Positions 14,907-18,562 of a DNA stretch of 18,562 nucleotides are shown here, piece after piece. The position numbers and the translations under genes are program-made. The notes under the pieces were generated by a model. That model had not been told where the DNA came from, did not search any database, and saw only the letters and a list, made by a program, of their open reading frames with translations. Numbering within the stretch: the stretch's first letter is position 1; every line of letters starts with the position of its first letter. The DNA is from Methanobacterium sp. GTDB lineage: Archaea > Methanobacteriota > Methanobacteria > Methanobacteriales > Methanobacteriaceae. The stretch spans positions 6,148-24,709 of the forward strand of contig PLTK01000113.1 in NCBI GenBank assembly GCA_003164415.1, written 5' to 3'.

Positions 14907-15974
14907 TTATTTCTTACGTAACAGGTTAGTAGTGGATCTTGTAATATTTGAGAATACAATTTCAGATTTCCATTTTTCCTTACATTCACATTCAAGATCC
15001 TCTGGAATACTCTGATCAAGATTTGATTCAATTATCATACTCTTTAACTGTGAATTGCATTTTTTACAGTTGTATGGGCCTCTTCTACTTCCAAAACCTG
15101 CTGTATCCATTATGATTGGAATATCAACCGATCCTCTCACTCTTCTTATGATCTCCATTATGCTCCATATCCATGGGGGTTGATAAGAACCACCCCTCCA
15201 AAGTAATTCCATTAAAGTGTCTTTGTGTATTGTTGCCGGACAAAAAGATATTCTGCTTGCACCCACAGATTCAGCGTATTCTGCTGATTCCACAGCCTCT
15301 TCAACTGCATCCTTTTCAGAAGTTAAAATGGGTTTTACAAATATGTATGCCTTAGCACGAACATCACATTCTGTTTCTGTATCATTAATAGTTTTTACTG
15401 CCATCTCGAAATCTTCCCTTGAAAACCCCTTATTTATCTTATTTTCCCGGGTATTATCGTTTGAAGTTTCGAGTCCAATACCTATCTCGAATATTTTATT
15501 ACCTAAAGCTTCACAACACTCTTTAAGAACCTCTTTAGTAATAAATTCTGGTCTAGATTCTACAACAACTTCTTCAACATTCTTTTCATCTTTAAGAATG
15601 TTTAAAATTTCATCCCTTGCAATTCGAGGTATTTCATCCGGATTTAAGAAACTGCCAGATGCAAATATTTTAACAACGGTTTTTTCAGTTATTTCATGTT
15701 TTTCAATTGCCTTTTTGAATATATCCACTAATAGATCGGGTTCTACCTTTTCAAGTGGCGAATCTGATACATAACTGCACATTGTGCAGCCTCCTGATCC
15801 TGAAATTGCCCATGCACAACCGGGTGTTGGTAGTACAATAAAAATTGCATTTCCTTTTCCAGAGTATAACAGATCTTTCCCGGACCAGCTCGGTGCAAGG
15901 TCTTGAGGGGGTCTTCTTTCCATTTTACTAAGGGCATCTTCTCTGATTTCTTGCATTAAATTTTGGATTTCCAT
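14907..15974 (-). CDS. Archaeosine biosynthesis radical SAM protein RaSEA
   Basis: A 355-residue radical SAM enzyme. With ArcS, which attaches lysine to preQ0 in tRNA, RaSEA cleaves the lysine adduct to give archaeosine at position 15 of the D-loop. The Fe-S motif is GCAWAISGSGGCTMC, a C-x9-C-x2-C spacing (Cys53, Cys63, Cys66) typical of this family. Later segments include FASGSFLNPDEIP, VVVESRPEFIT and EIGIGLETSND of the Elp3-like barrel, and a C-terminal zinc site (CKKC and ECEC). The ATG at 15974 is preferred: a TATA-like TTTTTATAAG (minus strand, 15993-16002) would start transcription close to it, giving a nearly leaderless mRNA, and it overlaps the alternative GTG at 15992, which would add six residues. 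ArcS is not in the window. Confidence 0.93.
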   Translation of the reverse strand: MEIQNLMQEIREDALSKMERRPPQDLAPSWSGKDLLYSGKGNAIFIVLPTPGCAWAISGSGGCTMCSYVSDSPLEKVEPDLLVDIFKKAIEKHEITEKTVVKIFASGSFLNPDEIPRIARDEILNILKDEKNVEEVVVESRPEFITKEVLKECCEALGNKIFEIGIGLETSNDNTRENKINKGFSREDFEMAVKTINDTETECDVRAKAYIFVKPILTSEKDAVEEAVESAEYAESVGASRISFCPATIHKDTLMELLWRGGSYQPPWIWSIMEIIRRVRGSVDIPIIMDTAGFGSRRGPYNCKKCNSQLKSMIIESNLDQSIPEDLECECKEKWKSEIVFSNITRSTTNLLRKK

Positions 15975-16461
15975 TTTACAACACTTTTCCACTTATAAAA
16001 ATAAATTACAAAATTAATATTCAGAATTATATGGGATATAAATTAAATTTTTCTTCTATTTTTAGAGAGTTTAAGATCTCCTCACATCTCAATATATAAA
16101 CATTGATCTCATAATAACTAAACTTTTGTTAAACTGTAACTATGTTACAAGAGTTTTCAATATTATTTGCAAAATCCAAACATTAACAAGTAACATTTAC
16201 TCGGGATATTCAAATAATAATGGATATGGCAAACAAGTATGGGACTTGCTGTAAATATTACTATGAACTATAAAGGACTTAATATACACTAATACAATAA
16301 AATTACAGTAAGAATTATAATGATATCATAATTAACAGAATAAATGATAAATATGGAATGAATCAGGACATATCTTAGCATTATTACAGATAAAACTTTA
16401 TAATCAGCAAAAATTTTTGATACAAATTTAATAATGGTACTTAAGGAACAAAGAAAGATAT
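15975..16461. other. AT-rich intergenic region between divergent genes
   Basis: No gene is visible. The region holds the RaSEA promoter at its left end, a TATA-like CAATATATAAA near 16090-16100 on the plus strand, and a perfect inverted repeat TGTAAC-TAT-GTTACA at 16135-16149. A related GTAACATTT occurs at about 16191-16199. TATA-like sequence for the 72-residue ORF lies near 16394-16404. Confidence 0.4.
16135..16149. repeat. Operator-like inverted repeat TGTAAC-N3-GTTACA
   Basis: Perfect 6-bp arms with a three-base spacer, the shape of a site for a dimeric regulator. It lies about 160 bp upstream of the RaSEA start and 320 bp upstream of the 72-residue ORF, so its target is unclear. Confidence 0.35.
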
Positions 16462-16680
16462 ATGAGAAAAAATGGTAAGGTATTGAATAGTAATGAATCA
16501 AGATTGGAATATATAACTATTGAGCTGTTTAATTCAATTCGAGGATGTTATAATAAAGGAAATAGTGAACTACAATCAACCATTCAATACGAATGTATGG
16601 ATATTATTCTCGAATCATTAGAAAACGGATCCAATAAACAACAATTAAAGAATCTATTTGATAAGATAACACGTGATTGA
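16462..16680 (+). CDS. Small hypothetical protein, 72 residues
   Basis: I do not recognise a family. The product is hydrophilic and mainly helical (LEYITIELFNSIRGCYNK, STIQYECMDIILESLENG, KQQLKNLFDKITRD), with two cysteines. The pattern would suit a small helical regulator or adaptor. The ATG at 16462 has only a weak purine-rich stretch (AAGAAAGA) upstream. A TATA-like AACTTTATAAT near 16394-16404 fits a promoter about 60 bases away. It is isolated, with no operon partner. It could be a fast-evolving orphan gene. Confidence 0.5.
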   Translation: MRKNGKVLNSNESRLEYITIELFNSIRGCYNKGNSELQSTIQYECMDIILESLENGSNKQQLKNLFDKITRD

Positions 16681-16977
16681 ATATTTTGTCTAAAATGTTG
16701 AATTAAATTAACTGGAAGAACATCTCCTATGGCATAATACCTATAATGTGAATTATTCGATTGATGTTTAGTGATAATGAATACTCACACTTATGAGGAA
16801 TGTGGTTGTATCCCTAAAATTTTAGTATGCATCCTCTATGGATCAAACATTATAGATTAGTAATTATTTCTATTTTTTTAATCCTTTTACACTAAATAGG
16901 ATCTAAACTATATATTTAAAAATTAAAATGAATGAAAAAATCATCCATCTAATTCCAACAAAACGAGGGTGAAAATA
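16681..16977. other. Intergenic region with promoter for the 26-codon ORF
   Basis: No firm gene. A 27-codon frame (ATG at 16777, TAG at 16858-16860) contains three cysteines, but its ribosome-binding site is badly spaced. A strong TATA-like element, CTATATATTTAAAAA, at about 16908-16922 lies 55-70 bases before the TTG of the next small ORF. Confidence 0.4.
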
Positions 16978-17058
16978 TTGGAAAAAACCAAACGAGACGT
17001 AGATTTACCAAACATCACCAATCTACGTCAAAAACTTATAGTAATTGACAATTGTTAA
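16978..17058 (+). CDS. Possible 26-residue mini-gene or gene-start remnant
   Basis: A TTG at 16978 is preceded by GAGGGTGA (16965-16972), a good archaeal ribosome-binding site, and by a strong TATA-like element at about 16908-16922. The frame encodes 26 residues, in two parts MEKTKRDVDLPNITN and LRQKLIVIDNC, and ends at TAA 17056-17058. Inside it, GACGTAGATT (16996-17005) and AATCTACGTC (17020-17029) are perfect 10-bp inverted arms with a 14-base loop. The stretch is less AT-rich than its surroundings. It may be a real short peptide, the start of a gene lost by deletion, or a structured RNA or operator. No family is recognised. Confidence 0.4.
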   Translation: MEKTKRDVDLPNITNLRQKLIVIDNC

Positions 17059-17499
17059 TATGATAACCTAATATAAGAATGTATTGGTTTATGCTACTCA
17101 AAGTTGTATTTTAAGATATATATGAGTTATAATGTTCTAATTACGGTTTGTTTTAATTACATTACCTATTATATTTTATTTTTAAAGTCTTTAAGTTTTT
17201 TTTTATAGTTGTTGTTTAATTGATAAACAGTCTATTACTCATTATAATCTCATCTGAACATTCATTATCCGTCCTGTTTAAACTTTGAGAATCCTAATTT
17301 GATGGTTTTTATGATACAACTAAGTTAAATCAATTATTATTAGCATATCATTGTAAACTACTAACAATAATTAATTTTTTCACGCCCCACTCTTCAATAT
17401 ATAAGTATTAAAGGCAGGCATACTGGAATAATAATGTGATGTCATGATTTTACATTTGTAGGATGTAAAAAATAATAGTTTATAAATTTTGATAGATAG
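17059..17499. other. AT-rich intergenic region before the SPL-like gene
   Basis: No coding frame of note. It contains long T-runs (around 17180-17210) that could end transcription of the 26-codon ORF, a slightly GC-richer patch (about 17383-17428), and a perfect 8-bp inverted repeat TTTTACAT/ATGTAAAA at 17448-17470. A TATA-like GTTTATAAATTTT (17479-17491) is too close to the next start to allow a long leader. Confidence 0.4.
17448..17470. repeat. 8-bp inverted repeat upstream of the SPL-like gene
   Basis: TTTTACAT (17448-17455) and ATGTAAAA (17463-17470) are perfect inverted arms with a seven-base spacer. They lie 38-61 bases before the TTG start, just upstream of a TATA-like box, a position suited to a regulator site. 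As RNA it could form a weak hairpin. Confidence 0.35.
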
Positions 17500-17508
17500 G
17501 TGTATAAT

Positions 17509-18396
17509 TTGGTAAATAAGATAACTATCAAAACGATTCTGAACAAAAGTAAAACACGTGATGATTGGTTTTTAGGTAATTATACTTTGAATCCATATGC
17601 TGGATGTTCAATGGCTTGTATATACTGTTATACACGTGGCAGTAAATACGGTGGCGAACATGGAGTTGATGTATCAGCTAAATCTAATGCAGTTCCAATA
17701 CTAAAAAAGTCGTTGAAAAATAGTATAAGAAGAAATGAAAGAGGTATAATAATACTTGGATCCGCTGCGGATCCCTACCCTGCAGTTGAAAAAGAATTAA
17801 CATTGACTCGAGAGATACTTGGAATAATTAAAAGATTTAAATTTCCCGTCCATATTCTTACAAAATCAGAATTGATTCTTAGGGATATGGATATTTTAAA
17901 AGGGATTAAGGAAATTGCAATTTTACCGGATGAACTGGTTGACAAACTGGATAATGGAGTTATCATATCATTTTCATTTTCAAGTTTAGATGAAAAATTA
18001 GCTAAAATTATTGAGCCAGGGGTCCCTAAGCCCATTGAACGCTTAGAAACCATGAAAAAGTTCAGTGATGCAGGTTTTAAGACAGGAATTATTAACATGC
18101 CTGTACTTCCTTTCTTATCAGATTCTGATGAAGAGGTTGAAACAATCATTAATTCTGCAAAGAAGTATGGGGCAGATTACATTTTGTATGGTGGATTAAC
18201 ATTGTATGGTGAGGCACCGGATGATTGTAAAACACTTTACTTCAATTTTTTAAAGGAAAATTATCCAAACCTTGTGAATGAATATAAAAAGCTGTTTAAA
18301 GGATCATCATCGCTTTCAAAAAGCTATCAAAGGGATTTGACCGTTAGATTTGGTGAAATATCCACTAGATATGGTATTAAAAATAGTTTACTCTAA
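17509..18396 (+). CDS. Radical SAM protein of the spore-photolyase-like (SPL) family
   Basis: A 295-residue radical SAM enzyme when read from the TTG at 17509. That start is preferred over the GTG at 17500 because AGGTG (17498-17502) is then a correctly spaced ribosome-binding site and the protein begins MVNKITIKTILNKSK, as relatives do. The Fe-S motif is AGCSMACIYCY, C-x3-C-x2-C (Cys33, Cys37, Cys40). SAM-barrel segments include GSAADPYPAVEKE, LTKSELILRD, ISFSFSSLDE and EPGVPKPIERLETMKKFSDAG. Family members are related to spore photoproduct lyase, but archaea do not form spores and the role here is unknown. It is not the RaSEA type. No operon partner is visible. Confidence 0.87.
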   Translation: MVNKITIKTILNKSKTRDDWFLGNYTLNPYAGCSMACIYCYTRGSKYGGEHGVDVSAKSNAVPILKKSLKNSIRRNERGIIILGSAADPYPAVEKELTLTREILGIIKRFKFPVHILTKSELILRDMDILKGIKEIAILPDELVDKLDNGVIISFSFSSLDEKLAKIIEPGVPKPIERLETMKKFSDAGFKTGIINMPVLPFLSDSDEEVETIINSAKKYGADYILYGGLTLYGEAPDDCKTLYFNFLKENYPNLVNEYKKLFKGSSSLSKSYQRDLTVRFGEISTRYGIKNSLL

Positions 18397-18562
18397 TTAA
18401 ATGAAAAATATCAATAAATATTATCCATGATTATTTTAAATATTTTATTCGAACTTTTCAACTTTTTTTCCATTATTAGGCAAGATAGGATTAAAATTCA
18501 TTTCATAGACTATTGGGAAAATTAATTTAAAAAAAAGAAAAAAAATGGAGAGTTTAGAAGTT
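18397..18562. other. Downstream AT-rich end of the window
   Basis: No gene is visible. A-rich runs at 18529-18545 read as T-runs on the minus strand and could end a minus-strand gene lying beyond the window; an ATG at 18545 has no ribosome-binding site. Confidence 0.3.

Noticed and set aside
16777..16860. 27-codon ORF with three cysteines
   Set aside because: The GTGAT ahead of the ATG is only about one base away, no promoter is positioned for it, and chance frames of this size are common here.
17383..17428. GC-richer patch that might be a small RNA
   Set aside because: No stable stem, no tRNA-like arms and no clear promoter-terminator pair; a modest GC rise alone is not enough.

Overview
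The window looks like chromosomal DNA of a methanogenic archaeon of the order Methanobacteriales, most likely Methanobacterium or a close relative. The DNA is very AT-rich, and TATA-like boxes precede many genes. Ribosome-binding sites follow the archaeal GGAGGTGAT pattern, and several genes end in T-runs. Archaeal marker proteins are present: the archaeosine enzyme RaSEA, an NcsA-type tRNA thiolase, an archaeal DUF89 protein and a pterin-binding DHPS-like protein. The assignment is inferred from protein families, not from an rRNA gene.

Layout. Positions 1-4783 are a compact plus-strand housekeeping block. It holds the 3' part of a DHPS-like gene, ncsA (tRNA U34 thiolation), a 66-residue ubiquitin-like protein ending in Gly-Gly, a site-2 protease and a DUF89 phosphatase-like protein. 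Positions 4784-5717 contain no intact gene but hold the decayed 5' third of a GT20 trehalose-6-phosphate synthase. Positions 5718-6846 carry an NAD(P)-dependent dehydrogenase and a 63-residue Cys-containing protein. Positions 6847-9049 are a MarR regulator-MATE exporter operon in which marR is broken by one missing base at a G-run. The control region upstream of it holds direct and inverted repeats. A minus-strand HIGH-type nucleotidyltransferase follows (9103-10428), then a 52-residue two-helix membrane peptide and an unrecognised 116-residue protein on the plus strand. Positions 11551-15974 are a minus-strand run: a histidine kinase lacking its sensor part, an alpha/beta hydrolase, a ThrE-type exporter and RaSEA. 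The last 2.5 kb is sparse: two small ORFs and a radical SAM protein of the spore-photolyase-like (SPL) family.

Themes. Two tRNA modification functions are present (NcsA and RaSEA), and the Gly-Gly protein is a natural candidate sulfur carrier for NcsA. Accessory genes show decay: the trehalose synthase relic, the frameshifted marR and the 5'-truncated kinase. I found no CRISPR array, insertion sequence, rRNA or tRNA. No large new system stands out. The most useful leads are the GT20 relic, the marR frameshift with its repeat-rich control region, and a 26-codon ORF that contains a 10-bp inverted repeat.
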